Assembly: GCA_903847605.1 (NCBI GenBank)
Contig: CAINED010000012.1
Coordinates: forward strand, 91,150-155,149
Reading direction: 5' to 3'
Length of the DNA: 64,000 nt
Source of the DNA: an uncultured Hyphomicrobiales bacterium
GTDB taxonomy: Bacteria; Pseudomonadota; Alphaproteobacteria; Rhizobiales; Beijerinckiaceae
Positions 50,201 to 57,871 of the stretch are shown in pieces. A model generated the notes under the pieces. That model had not been told where the DNA came from and ran no database searches. It was given only the letters and a program-made list of their open reading frames with translations. Numbering within the stretch: position 1 is the stretch's first letter; every line of letters starts with the position of its first letter. Made by a program: the position numbers and the translations under genes.

Positions 50201-53200
50201 GACGCGCCTGAACAGCGAATTCACGCAAACCGCCAGCGAAGCGATCGCCGCCGTCGCGATGAACGGCGAGCGCGTGAACGAATCCCTTGTCGAGCGGCTC
50301 AATACGCTTGAAGGCGCGATCCTCACGCACGGCGGGGCGCTCGCCGACCGCATCGAGGATCACTCGCGCACCTTCACCGGCGCGGTCGCCGAAAGGCTCG
50401 GCGCGGTGGAACAGGCTTTCACCACACACGCCGCGGCATTCACCGACAAGCTCGGCGAACGCACGCAGGAAGCCGCGCATCTGCTCGAAACCCATGTGCG
50501 CGAATTCGACCACAAGGCATCGGCCAGCGCTAGCCAGATCGCGCATTCGTTCCAGCGGCAGATCGAAACCCTCGACGCCACAGCGACGACGCGCACCGCG
50601 GAATTGTCCCGTGAAGTTCAGGACAAGCTCGACGCTTTCGGCATCATTGCCGACCAGACCGGCGAGAAGGTTTCCACGCTGATCGACCAGCGCATCACGA
50701 CCTTCGGACAGATCGCCGTCGACAAGGCGCGCGAAGCCGCCACCTTGATCGACACCAGCGTCAAGGGCCTCGAAACGTCTCTGACCGAAAAGTCCGGCGG
50801 CATCGTCGAGGCGCTCGATACACGCCTGAAGGCGATCGAGGACGTATCCTTCCGCACGACGAGCGAACTGGCGGAAGCCATCGACGCCCGCATCAGAACG
50901 ATCGAAGCTGTTGCGGCGCGCGGCACGGACGGCCTCGCAGAAACGATCGATACGCGCGTGAAATTCATTGAGGAGGTTACCGAGCGCAGCGCGGCAGGCA
51001 TCGGCTCCAGCATCGACACACGCCTCAAGGCAATCGAAGAAGTGGCGGCGCGCGGCGCCGGCCTTCTCTCCGAAGCGGTCGACGGACGCCTGCGCGCGAT
51101 CGCAGAAGCCTCGCTGCGCGGCTCGCACGAATTGTCTCAGGTCATCGACACACGCGTCAGGACCATCGAGGAAGCGGCCGCACGGACATCGGAACAGGTC
51201 GCCGCCAACATTGACGATCGCGTGAAGGCCATCGTCTCGGTGACGGCGCGCGGCACGAACGATCTCGTCACGTCTCTCGACGAACGCGTCCGCGCGCTTG
51301 CCGATGCGACAGCCAACACCACGGAGACTATTTCGGCGGCGCTCGACGATCGCATGCGCGCGATTACGACGCTGGCCTCAACCAGTGTTACGGAGATCGG
51401 CTCCGCACTCGACACCCGCATCGAGACTCTGCAGTCGGCGACGACGGAAGGAAACACCAAGCTCGCCGAAACGCTGGTCGGTGGCCTGCGCGACTTCAAT
51501 TCGATGGCCGATCATACGGCGGCGCGCATCGAAAAGGTGATGTCGACCAAGACGTCGGAACTCGAAGAAAAGGCCGCGACCCGTACGCAGGAAACGGCAA
51601 CCACGCTCGACCAGTTGATCAACCGGCTCGACACCGGCCTCGACACGCGCGCCCGCACGATGAGCGAGACTCTCGCGCGCAACGCGATGGATGTTGCCCG
51701 CGTCCTCGGCGAAGGCGCCCAGCGCGTGCAGGCGGCCGTCGACACGGAAGAGATGAAGCGTATCGTCGAACGGATGTCGCAACGCGGCAGCGAGGTCGTG
51801 TCGGAAATCAGCGCAGCTGGCGAAACGGCGACCCGTTCGGTCTCCACCGCAGCGGGTTCGCTCATCGAAAATATCGAGGCGCGTCAGAAGGATTTCACCG
51901 ACACCATCGTCAATTCGGCGGCGGCTCTGCAGGACGTGATCGACGCCAGCGCCAACCAGTCGGTGACAGCGCTCAACAGCACGAACGAACGCCTGCGCGA
52001 CGAATTGACGGGCGTGCTCGTGGGCCTCGCCAAGGCCAATTCCATGCTCGACGGCCTGGTGCGCCAGTCCGGCGGCAATCTGCTGTCCGTCGAGGAAGCG
52101 CTCGGCAAGCGTATCGCGGAATTCCGCGACACCTTGCAGACGATCTCCGGGCAGGTCGAGAACATCGACAATGCCGCGACGACGACTCTCGAAGGCGCAA
52201 CCGCGCTTACCGCGCGCCTCGAAGAAAACCGGGAATCGCTCACGCAAAGCGCTCAGGCGCTCGTCGGCATCCACGAGAACTTCGAGACCTCGCTGGCGGC
52301 GCGTCAGCGCAACCTCGACGAAATCTCCGGCAAGGTCGCCGAGCGTACGCGGGAATTCGATTCCATCGTCACGGCCTTCTCGGGCCTGATCGATCAGGCG
52401 TTCCAGAGCGCGGAAAATCGCGCCCGCGAAATCGGCGCCTATCTCGGTGAAGCCACGCAGGAGGTTGCCGGTCTCATTTCCCGCCAGTTCGAGGAAGTGC
52501 GTTCGACGACCGGCAAGGAGCGCGAGCGCACCATCGCGGCGATGCGCGACACCTATGAGATGGCGAACGGCGAAGTCACGCAACTCTTCAATAGCGCCGT
52601 CGATCGCTTCCGCATCGCGACGCAGGAAATCCGCGGGCTCGCCACGCAGATCCAGACCGAGCTCGACGACACCCGCAAGCAGCTGCAACGCGGCGCACGC
52701 GAATTGCCGCGCGACGCCGGCGAGCAGACCGAAGCAATGCGCCGCGTCGTCGCCGATCAGGTGCGCGCGCTCAACGAGCTGACGGAAATCGTCGCCCGTT
52801 CGGGCCGCGCTTACGACGTCGCCGAGCAGCCCCTGCGCCGCGCCGAGCCCGCGCGCGCCGCTCCGCCGATCGGGGCGCGCAATGACGCGCCGATGCTCGT
52901 TCGTCCCGAACCGCAGCGCTCCCGCCCGGCCCCTGCTCAGGTCGCGCCGCCGGCTCCGCCGCCGCCAGCGCCCGTCGCTCCCCCGCCCCCTCCCGCTCCT
53001 GCCCCCCGGCAGGCTCAGGCCCCGCAAGCCGCCGGCACAGGCTGGATCAGCGATCTATTGGCCCGCGCCTCGAAGGATGACGCGCCGCGCCCGGCTCCTG
53101 CCCCGCCCGCCCGCGCGGCCGATTCTCTCGATGCGATCTCGCACGACATCGCGCGCATGATCGAAACGCCGGCCGTCGAGGATCTCTGGCAGCGCTACTA

Positions 53201-53462
53201 TCGCGGCGATCAGAACATCTTCAGCCGCCGCCTCTACACGGCGCGCGGTCAGGAAGCTTTCGACGAGATCCAGCGCCGCTATCGCGCCGATGCGGACTTC
53301 CGCGAGACGGTCGATCGTTACAATCAGGAGTTCGAGCGCCTGCTCAATGAAGTCAGCCGCGAGGATCGCGACGGCTCGCTGCTACGCTCCTATCTCACCT
53401 CGGATACCGGCAAGGTCTATACCCTGCTCGGCCATGCTTCCGGCCGCTTCGCCAACATGTGA
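47289..53462 (+). CDS. Giant coiled-coil growth-pole-ring (GPR/RgsE)-like protein
   Basis: The 2057-residue protein has a disordered Pro/Ala-rich N-terminus (1-130), two transmembrane helices (about 133-151 and 168-190), a very long apolipoprotein-like coiled coil, a Pro-rich segment (about residues 1870-1920), and a small C-terminal globular domain starting AVEDLWQRYYRGDQNIFSRR. Residues 352-791 are ten tandem 44-residue units (STQG-x-DVV-x-RL-x-ETGE), and 1174-1393 are ten tandem 22-residue units (EAIDTRLKAIEEVAARG). Size, membrane anchor and apolipoprotein-like repeats match the Agrobacterium GPR and Sinorhizobium RgsE polar growth proteins. The 5' start ATG 47289 is the only good choice. 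The neighbour is an Hpt protein. Confidence 0.82.
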   Translation: MATQSKPQTTSEAALSAVEAVILGDGEKTDPAASPEVAENNHKSEATGAPRLPSVSDADLPAPARETPSRPPTRGGAANVARPPVTRIIDPGQSNGPGTPEPAATSPRPAANDDRRSVGQILQALQMRPSRTPLVLAFIAAGAWIALSAFYGWTTWQTGELQKASPSLLALLGMAVLGPVIFFFITAMLARRTQEIRHTARSLSEVAIRLAEPETVALEQVVTLSGAIRREVASMGDGIERALARAGELETIMRSEVATLERSYSENERRIRALIDELANEREAIVTNADKVRLAMSGAHETLSEELRLVSTQISESVSDAGARVTNSLGTKGEEITLTLSHTGDALIDHISTRGTDIVSKLSATGNDVTTRLTSAAEEITRTLAGSSESIVERVTTQGNDVITRLAQTGEIVTEKLTSASDQISNSLAGTGTALLDRFSTQGSDVVTRLSETGELVTTRLTAASEQIAYSLANTGNELLERFSTQGTEVVSRLSDTGQAFSEKLTSASEQITHSLTHTGTSLLERLSTQGSDVVSRLSETGETVTAKLNSASDQIAYSLADTGNSLLERLSTQGGDVVTRLAETGETVSTKLTLASDQISQSLAYTGTSFLERLSTQGSDVVARLAETGETVTNKLTSASDQISQSLTHTGNSFLDRLSTQGGDVVARLSETGELVTSKLSSASDQITYALADTGNSLIERISSQGNEAATRLAESGETVTVKLNEYSTHVSSLLSATGDSIVERVSSHSNDVAGRLAETGDAITGRLSDTSNQLLSALSSTGESVTGRLTESATQLTSTFATTGESIVERISWHGNDMVTRLTQSGDTISSRMVTLADNVTSGLTEQMNAVDERLRTSSETLVAEVGTRGAEAASRIEEASAKVLDVISTRSDTLSNRLAETANRISDVVSIHGGALEQNLQQMGQRLETSLIERTVAAQTLFDTAATDFSSRLDHQREAIRSEIDTHATRLNSEFTQTASEAIAAVAMNGERVNESLVERLNTLEGAILTHGGALADRIEDHSRTFTGAVAERLGAVEQAFTTHAAAFTDKLGERTQEAAHLLETHVREFDHKASASASQIAHSFQRQIETLDATATTRTAELSREVQDKLDAFGIIADQTGEKVSTLIDQRITTFGQIAVDKAREAATLIDTSVKGLETSLTEKSGGIVEALDTRLKAIEDVSFRTTSELAEAIDARIRTIEAVAARGTDGLAETIDTRVKFIEEVTERSAAGIGSSIDTRLKAIEEVAARGAGLLSEAVDGRLRAIAEASLRGSHELSQVIDTRVRTIEEAAARTSEQVAANIDDRVKAIVSVTARGTNDLVTSLDERVRALADATANTTETISAALDDRMRAITTLASTSVTEIGSALDTRIETLQSATTEGNTKLAETLVGGLRDFNSMADHTAARIEKVMSTKTSELEEKAATRTQETATTLDQLINRLDTGLDTRARTMSETLARNAMDVARVLGEGAQRVQAAVDTEEMKRIVERMSQRGSEVVSEISAAGETATRSVSTAAGSLIENIEARQKDFTDTIVNSAAALQDVIDASANQSVTALNSTNERLRDELTGVLVGLAKANSMLDGLVRQSGGNLLSVEEALGKRIAEFRDTLQTISGQVENIDNAATTTLEGATALTARLEENRESLTQSAQALVGIHENFETSLAARQRNLDEISGKVAERTREFDSIVTAFSGLIDQAFQSAENRAREIGAYLGEATQEVAGLISRQFEEVRSTTGKERERTIAAMRDTYEMANGEVTQLFNSAVDRFRIATQEIRGLATQIQTELDDTRKQLQRGARELPRDAGEQTEAMRRVVADQVRALNELTEIVARSGRAYDVAEQPLRRAEPARAAPPIGARNDAPMLVRPEPQRSRPAPAQVAPPAPPPPAPVAPPPPPAPAPRQAQAPQAAGTGWISDLLARASKDDAPRPAPAPPARAADSLDAISHDIARMIETPAVEDLWQRYYRGDQNIFSRRLYTARGQEAFDEIQRRYRADADFRETVDRYNQEFERLLNEVSREDRDGSLLRSYLTSDTGKVYTLLGHASGRFANM
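48342..49793 (+). repeat. Tandem 132-bp coding repeats (44-residue units)
   Basis: Inside the GPR-like gene, ten in-frame units of 132 bp (48342-49661) encode 44 residues each, followed by two half-units of 22 residues up to 49793. Units share STQG and DVV..RL..TGE anchors. 44 equals four 11-residue (hendecad) steps, the periodicity of apolipoprotein-type helices. The DNA similarity makes unit gain or loss by recombination likely. Confidence 0.85.
50808..51467 (+). repeat. Tandem 66-bp coding repeats (22-residue units)
   Basis: Ten in-frame units of 66 bp encode 22 residues each, with the pattern x-x-I/L-D-x-R-x-x-x-I-E-x-V-A-x-R. They lie further along the same giant coiled coil and have a different consensus from the 44-residue array. 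The period again equals two hendecads. Confidence 0.85.
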
Positions 53463-53486
53463 GCCAGGATCAGCGAGTTGCATAGC

Positions 53487-53520
53487 AAAGGGCGGGCTCG
53501 ATCCCGCCCTTTTGCATTTT
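53487..53520. terminator. Bidirectional terminator after the GPR-like gene
   Basis: AAAGGGCGGG (53487-53496) pairs with CCCGCCCTTT (53503-53512), followed by TGCATTTT. It lies between the convergent GPR-like and lipoprotein genes. Confidence 0.85.
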
Positions 53521-53534
53521 GAATCGGGAAAGAT

Positions 53535-54170
53535 TCAGCGGCCTGAGGACCACGCCACCATTTCGCGCAACACGCGATCGAAGGCCTGATCAAGCGCGGC
53601 AGAGGCCGCCTTGCCATCGGCGGCCGAGCCGGGCACGCGCGCCGTAAAGATGCGCGCCGCGACGATACGGCCGCTGCCTTCGGCAACAACACGCGCGGAG
53701 AGTTCGACGACGGCCTCGTTTGTCGTCACGTCGATCTCGAAGCGGCGGATTTCGCTGGTCAGGCTGGTGTCGGCGACAAAGCGCTCGCCGGGGCGCCCCA
53801 CGGAGCGCAGGAGCCGCGCGTTCTCGAAAGACTGGATCATCATGGTCTGGACGAGGCGCGGCAGCCTGTCGACCCATTGCGCGCCCTTGAGATAGGCGAC
53901 GGCCTCGGGCCCCGTCCGCACGACGATGCGCTCGGAATCGTAGGGGGAAGTCGCCACCGGCTCGATCACCGCCATCTGGCGGCTGCTGGAGCGCCCTGCA
54001 AGGCCGTCGCGGGGAGCAGAAAGGCCATAGGTGTCGAGCGCGCTGCCGCCGCAACCGGCCAGAATCAGCAGCGCCCCGAAGGCAGCATGGCGCGGCGTCA
54101 CGCGCAGGGCTGCACGCAAGCGATTGTCACACCAAGATCCGAGCGATACCCGGCCCCTGCTCAAATTCAC
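53535..54170 (-). CDS. ABC-type transport auxiliary lipoprotein (PqiC/MlaM-like)
   Basis: The 211-residue protein has a lipobox ILAGC (Cys at about residue 40), so it is a lipoprotein, probably of the outer membrane. The mature part DTYGLSAPRDGLAGR and IVVRTGPEAVAYLKGAQWVDRLPRLVQTMM matches the auxiliary lipoproteins that go with MCE transporters. The GTG at 54170 follows GGGAG closely; GTG 54101 would give a more usual signal length. It is the last gene of the Mla-type operon and should help pass lipids to or from the outer membrane. Confidence 0.85.
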   Translation of the reverse strand: MNLSRGRVSLGSWCDNRLRAALRVTPRHAAFGALLILAGCGGSALDTYGLSAPRDGLAGRSSSRQMAVIEPVATSPYDSERIVVRTGPEAVAYLKGAQWVDRLPRLVQTMMIQSFENARLLRSVGRPGERFVADTSLTSEIRRFEIDVTTNEAVVELSARVVAEGSGRIVAARIFTARVPGSAADGKAASAALDQAFDRVLREMVAWSSGR

Positions 54171-54290
54171 GTCTCCCGATCCAATCCAGGGACCTTCTTC
54201 ACTATATACAGCACCTTAGCGGAAAGGGATGTGTCAATAGCGCCACAGACTCCGAATCTCCGGAGCGCTGCGCCCGTAAAACCCGCTGAA

Positions 54291-55616
54291 CTAACGGGCC
54301 GTATATTCGGGAACCGCGGGCTTGCCGCCAAAGATGAACTGCTGCGGATTGCGTTCGATGGAACGGACCGTGCGGTTGATTTGTTCCAGCGTGCGCCTGC
54401 CATCGTTCGCCAGCGCCTCGTACTGGCGCAGGCCAGGTCCGGTGAATTGCTTGATACTGGCGGTAAGCTCACGCGTCCGCTTGTCGAGATTTTGCGACAG
54501 GATGCGGAACGCCTTGGCAGCCTCGGAAATCTCGGCGACCACACTCTTCGTGTCGCCGCTGCCAAGCAGGTTGTCGATGCCGCTCAGCACCTTGTCGAGC
54601 TTGTCCGCAGAACCGCGCAACGTCGCTGCGATCGCATCTGCATTCTCGGTGATCGATTTCACACGGGCCGGATCGACGGCGTCGACGCGCGCGCTGACAT
54701 CCTTCGTCAGCTTCTCGATATTGGCGATGACCGGCTCAAGCGTCTTGCCGAGGTTGGACATCGACGAGATGAACTGCTTCACGCCTTCCTTGTTCTCCGC
54801 CAACGCCTGCGAAAAGCTTTCCACGTTCTTGAGCGTCGCGGTAAGGGAGGCCGAATTGTCCGTAACCAGCTTGTCGAGTTGGCCCGCCAGCTTGCTGGCG
54901 TTATCGACCAGCGACTTCAACTGATCCGTGTCGACAGCCTTGACGCGATCGTTGATGTTCTTCGTCAACTCCGTGAGATTGGCGACAACGGGCTCGATGG
55001 TTATGCCGATCGACGACATCGCCGACATGAAGGCCTTGATGCCGTCCGCGTTCTCGTTCAGCGCGTTGGTGAAATTCTCGACATTGCGAATGGAATTCGT
55101 GATCGGCTTCGAATTTTCGGTGATCAGCTTGTCGATCTTGCCCAGCGTCTCGTCGGCGCGGCCGGCGATCTTCTGCACGGCTTCCAGCACGTTCTGGAAA
55201 TCCGAGGATTCGGCCATCAGGGTCGGCAGCTTGCCCGGCTCAGCCGCCACCGCAGGACTCGAGGCGCTGCCGCCCGTAAGCGCGATGGAGGCGACCCCGG
55301 TCAGGCCCTGAAACTCAAGGCGCACCTTGGTGTCGGCTTTCACCGGCGTCCGGGAATCGATGTCGATCTGCGCCGCCACCTTGCCTGGGTCGTTCGGCAC
55401 GAGTTCGATTTTCGTGACCTCGCCCACGCGCAAGCCGTTGAACATCACCTGCGCGCCACGCGAGAGGCCGGACACGGAGTTGGAAAATACGATCTGATAG
55501 GATTTCGCGCCGCTCTGGCTGCGCCCGCCGGAGAACCAGTAGACGAACATGAACGCCGTGGTGATCACCGCCAAGGTGAACAGCCCGATCAACGCATGAT
55601 TGGCACGGGTTTCCAT
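54291..55616 (-). CDS. MlaD/MCE-domain substrate-binding protein with internal duplication
   Basis: The 441-residue protein has one N-terminal transmembrane helix (ALIGLFTLAVITTAFMFVYWF), one MCE domain (about residues 38-115, SVSGLSRGAQVMFNGLRVGEVTKIEL), and a long helical tail. The tail contains an 86-residue segment (168-253) repeated almost in full at 254-339: NVENFTNALNENADGIKAFM against NVESFSQALAENKEGVKQFI. MCE proteins form hexameric rings that carry lipids across the periplasm; the long coiled tail could build a tunnel or needle. It lies between the ATPase and the lipoprotein gene. Confidence 0.9.
   Translation of the reverse strand: METRANHALIGLFTLAVITTAFMFVYWFSGGRSQSGAKSYQIVFSNSVSGLSRGAQVMFNGLRVGEVTKIELVPNDPGKVAAQIDIDSRTPVKADTKVRLEFQGLTGVASIALTGGSASSPAVAAEPGKLPTLMAESSDFQNVLEAVQKIAGRADETLGKIDKLITENSKPITNSIRNVENFTNALNENADGIKAFMSAMSSIGITIEPVVANLTELTKNINDRVKAVDTDQLKSLVDNASKLAGQLDKLVTDNSASLTATLKNVESFSQALAENKEGVKQFISSMSNLGKTLEPVIANIEKLTKDVSARVDAVDPARVKSITENADAIAATLRGSADKLDKVLSGIDNLLGSGDTKSVVAEISEAAKAFRILSQNLDKRTRELTASIKQFTGPGLRQYEALANDGRRTLEQINRTVRSIERNPQQFIFGGKPAVPEYTAR
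54600..55115 (-). repeat. Internal duplication (two 258-bp units) in the mlaD-like gene
   Basis: Two adjacent 86-residue units encoded at 54858-55115 and 54600-54857 share the order NV-E-x-F-x-x-AL-x-EN, then TxEPVxAN and DxRVxAVD. The likeness is strong at protein level and shows an in-frame duplication of the helical tail. Confidence 0.75.
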
Positions 55617-55735
55617 TAGTCAGGCCGCCGTATTTGGAACCGAAGCGATAACACTTTCCAATAGTTGCAGCAATCTCAGGCCATCGCGGCGATTTAAGGG
55701 CTTCCTATGGGCCAAGCTATTCGTGCCCCGAAAAC

Positions 55736-56569
55736 TCAAGCCTTATGCTGGCTCGTCATCGCCGCCCGCGAGCGCGCCCCATGGAAATAGGAACGCACCC
55801 ACGGATGCTCCGACGCCAGCATCTCGTCCATGGGCCCGGCCGCGATGATCTTCTTGTCCGCCAGCGCCGCCACCCGGTCGCAGATCGAAAACAGCGAATC
55901 GAGGTCATGCGTCACCATGAAGACGGTCAGGCCCAGGGTCTTCTGCAGGGTGCGGATGAGATCGTCGAAATCGGCCGCGCCGATGGGATCAAGGCCGGAT
56001 GTCGGCTCGTCAAGAAAGACGATCTCCGGATCGAGCGCGAGGGCGCGGGCGAGCGCGGCGCGCTTGATCATGCCCCCCGACAATTCCGAGGGATATTTCA
56101 TCGCCGCGTCACGCGGCAGGCCCACCATTTCGAGCTTGAGCATGGCGAGCTCGTCCATCAACGCCTGCGAGATATCGAGATATTCCCGCATGGGAACCTG
56201 CACGTTCTGCCCCACCGTCAGGCCCGAAAACAGAGCGCCATGCTGGAACAATACGCCCCATCGGCGCTCCAGCGATTTCGATTCGCCGGGCTCGAGCTCG
56301 TCGAGATTGCGGCCCAGAACCTCAATCGTGCCGCTGCGCTTCTCGATCAGGCCCAGGATCGTGCGAGTCAACACGGACTTGCCGGTGCCGGAACCACCCA
56401 CGAACCCCAGGACTTCGCCGCGCATCACGTCGAGATTGAGCCCGTCGAGAATGATCTTCTCGCCGAAGCCGACGACGATATCGCGCACGCGAATGGCGAC
56501 TTCCCCATTGCGGGGATGGACAACGGTTTCGCCTTTCGTGCCGGTCCTGTCTGTCGTTGCGTCGGACAT
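55736..56569 (-). CDS. ABC transporter ATP-binding protein (MlaF-like)
   Basis: From ATG 56569 the protein has 277 residues: Walker A GGSGTGKS, Q loop FQHGALFSGLTV, signature ELSGGMIKRAALARALAL, Walker B PEIVFLDEPTSGLDP, and H loop THDLD. The FQHGALF segment is typical of MlaF/Mkl ATPases. It drives lipid movement with the STAS-permease, whose stop is 7 bp upstream. This is the middle of the minus-strand Mla operon. Confidence 0.95.
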   Translation of the reverse strand: MSDATTDRTGTKGETVVHPRNGEVAIRVRDIVVGFGEKIILDGLNLDVMRGEVLGFVGGSGTGKSVLTRTILGLIEKRSGTIEVLGRNLDELEPGESKSLERRWGVLFQHGALFSGLTVGQNVQVPMREYLDISQALMDELAMLKLEMVGLPRDAAMKYPSELSGGMIKRAALARALALDPEIVFLDEPTSGLDPIGAADFDDLIRTLQKTLGLTVFMVTHDLDSLFSICDRVAALADKKIIAAGPMDEMLASEHPWVRSYFHGARSRAAMTSQHKA

Positions 56570-56576
56570 CGCGGCC

Positions 56577-57710
56577 TCAATATTTGATTGCGGCGAAGAA
56601 CATGGCGAAGAGGCCATCGACGACGATCACCATGAAGATGGCCTTCACCACGGACGACGTCACCTGCCGGCCCAAGGATTCCGCCGAGCCCTGCACGCCA
56701 AAACCTTCAATTGCCGCGATCATGCCGATCACCAGCGCCATGAACGGCGCCTTGATGATACCGACCATGAATGTGTTGAAGGCGATGGCGCTCTTCAGCC
56801 GCGCCATGAAAACCTCAGGCGATATGTCGCCATAGACCCATGCCACCAGCATGCCGCCGAACAGCGCGGACATGTCGGCCAGAAACGTCAGCAGCGGCAG
56901 CGATATGATCAGCGCGATGATGCGAGGCAGCACCAGAACCTCGACGGGATCGAGCCCCATCACGCGCATCGCGTCGATCTCCTCGCGCATCTTCATCGAG
57001 CCGATTTCGGCGGTGATGGCCGAGCCGCTGCGGCCCGCGATCATGATCGAGGTCAGCAAGACCGCCAGTTCGCGCAACACGAGGATGCCGATGAGATCCA
57101 CGGCAAAGGCCGAGGCGCCGAACTGCCGCAACTGGAAGATGCCCTGCTGCGCCACAATGCAGCCGACGAGGAAGTTGATGAGAGCGATAATCGGCAGGCC
57201 GCGAAACGCGAAGGATTCGACGTGAAAGATGATCGACGTGAACCGCAACCGTGACGGTTGCACCAGCGCACGCAAAAACGTCTGCACGACCTGGCCGAGA
57301 AACGCGACGCCGCTCGAAAGGTCGCGCGCCGCTCCGGATACGCTGGAGCCGACATCGGCGAGCACATCGACCGCCATATTGCCCGGTGGCGCCGGCGGCG
57401 TGCTGAAATCGCGGTAATGGGCTTCCTGCAGCAGCAATTGTTGCGAAGCGTCGCGATGGGCGATGACGGCGTCGACCCCCTGCTCGCGCAGGCGCACCCG
57501 CGCCCGGTCAATCACCCATGCGCCTGCCGTGTCGAGGGCCTCGACGCCGCTGAGGTCGATCAGCGCGGCTTTCTTGCCTTGGCAGGATTGAACGATCTGT
57601 TCCGCAGCCTCTTCAAGGCCATGATCGCCGGCAATGGTCCAGTTGCCCGCAAGGGCGAGATGCGTCCGGTCGCCGGAGCTGTCTCCCGTTACGAGCGGCT
57701 GATCCGACAT
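56577..57710 (-). CDS. MlaE-family permease with N-terminal STAS domain
   Basis: From ATG 57710 the protein has 377 residues. Residues about 10-100 are a STAS domain ([31 protein letters not shown]), the fold of MlaB. The rest is the MlaE permease with [20 protein letters not shown] and the conserved [28 protein letters not shown]-like block (here [18 protein letters not shown]). In E. coli MlaB and MlaE are separate; here they are fused. It is the first gene of the lipid transport operon. It is divergent from the epimerase gene, with about 160 bp between starts. Confidence 0.94.
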   Translation of the reverse strand: [377 protein letters not shown]

Positions 57711-57871
57711 AGATAAATCCCGAACGGAAAAGTCCCGACCGCGCCGGACCGGCTGGCGGGCGTCTGCGTCGCGCCATTCATAGGGTCTCGGGCAAGGGCT
57801 GTCGAGGTTCGCATGAACGGCCAGCGTGGCGGCATTTTTGCCGAAGGGCTGCAAGGAGTAATCTGCCCGCC

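Noticed and set aside
49785..51128. 447-residue minus-strand reading frame inside the giant gene
   Set aside because: It is a shadow of the repeat-rich coiled coil; the plus strand has the periodic protein pattern.
48342..51467. Possible CRISPR array or minisatellite
   Set aside because: The repeats are 132 and 66 bp long, in frame, without unique spacers, and encode coiled-coil units of one protein.
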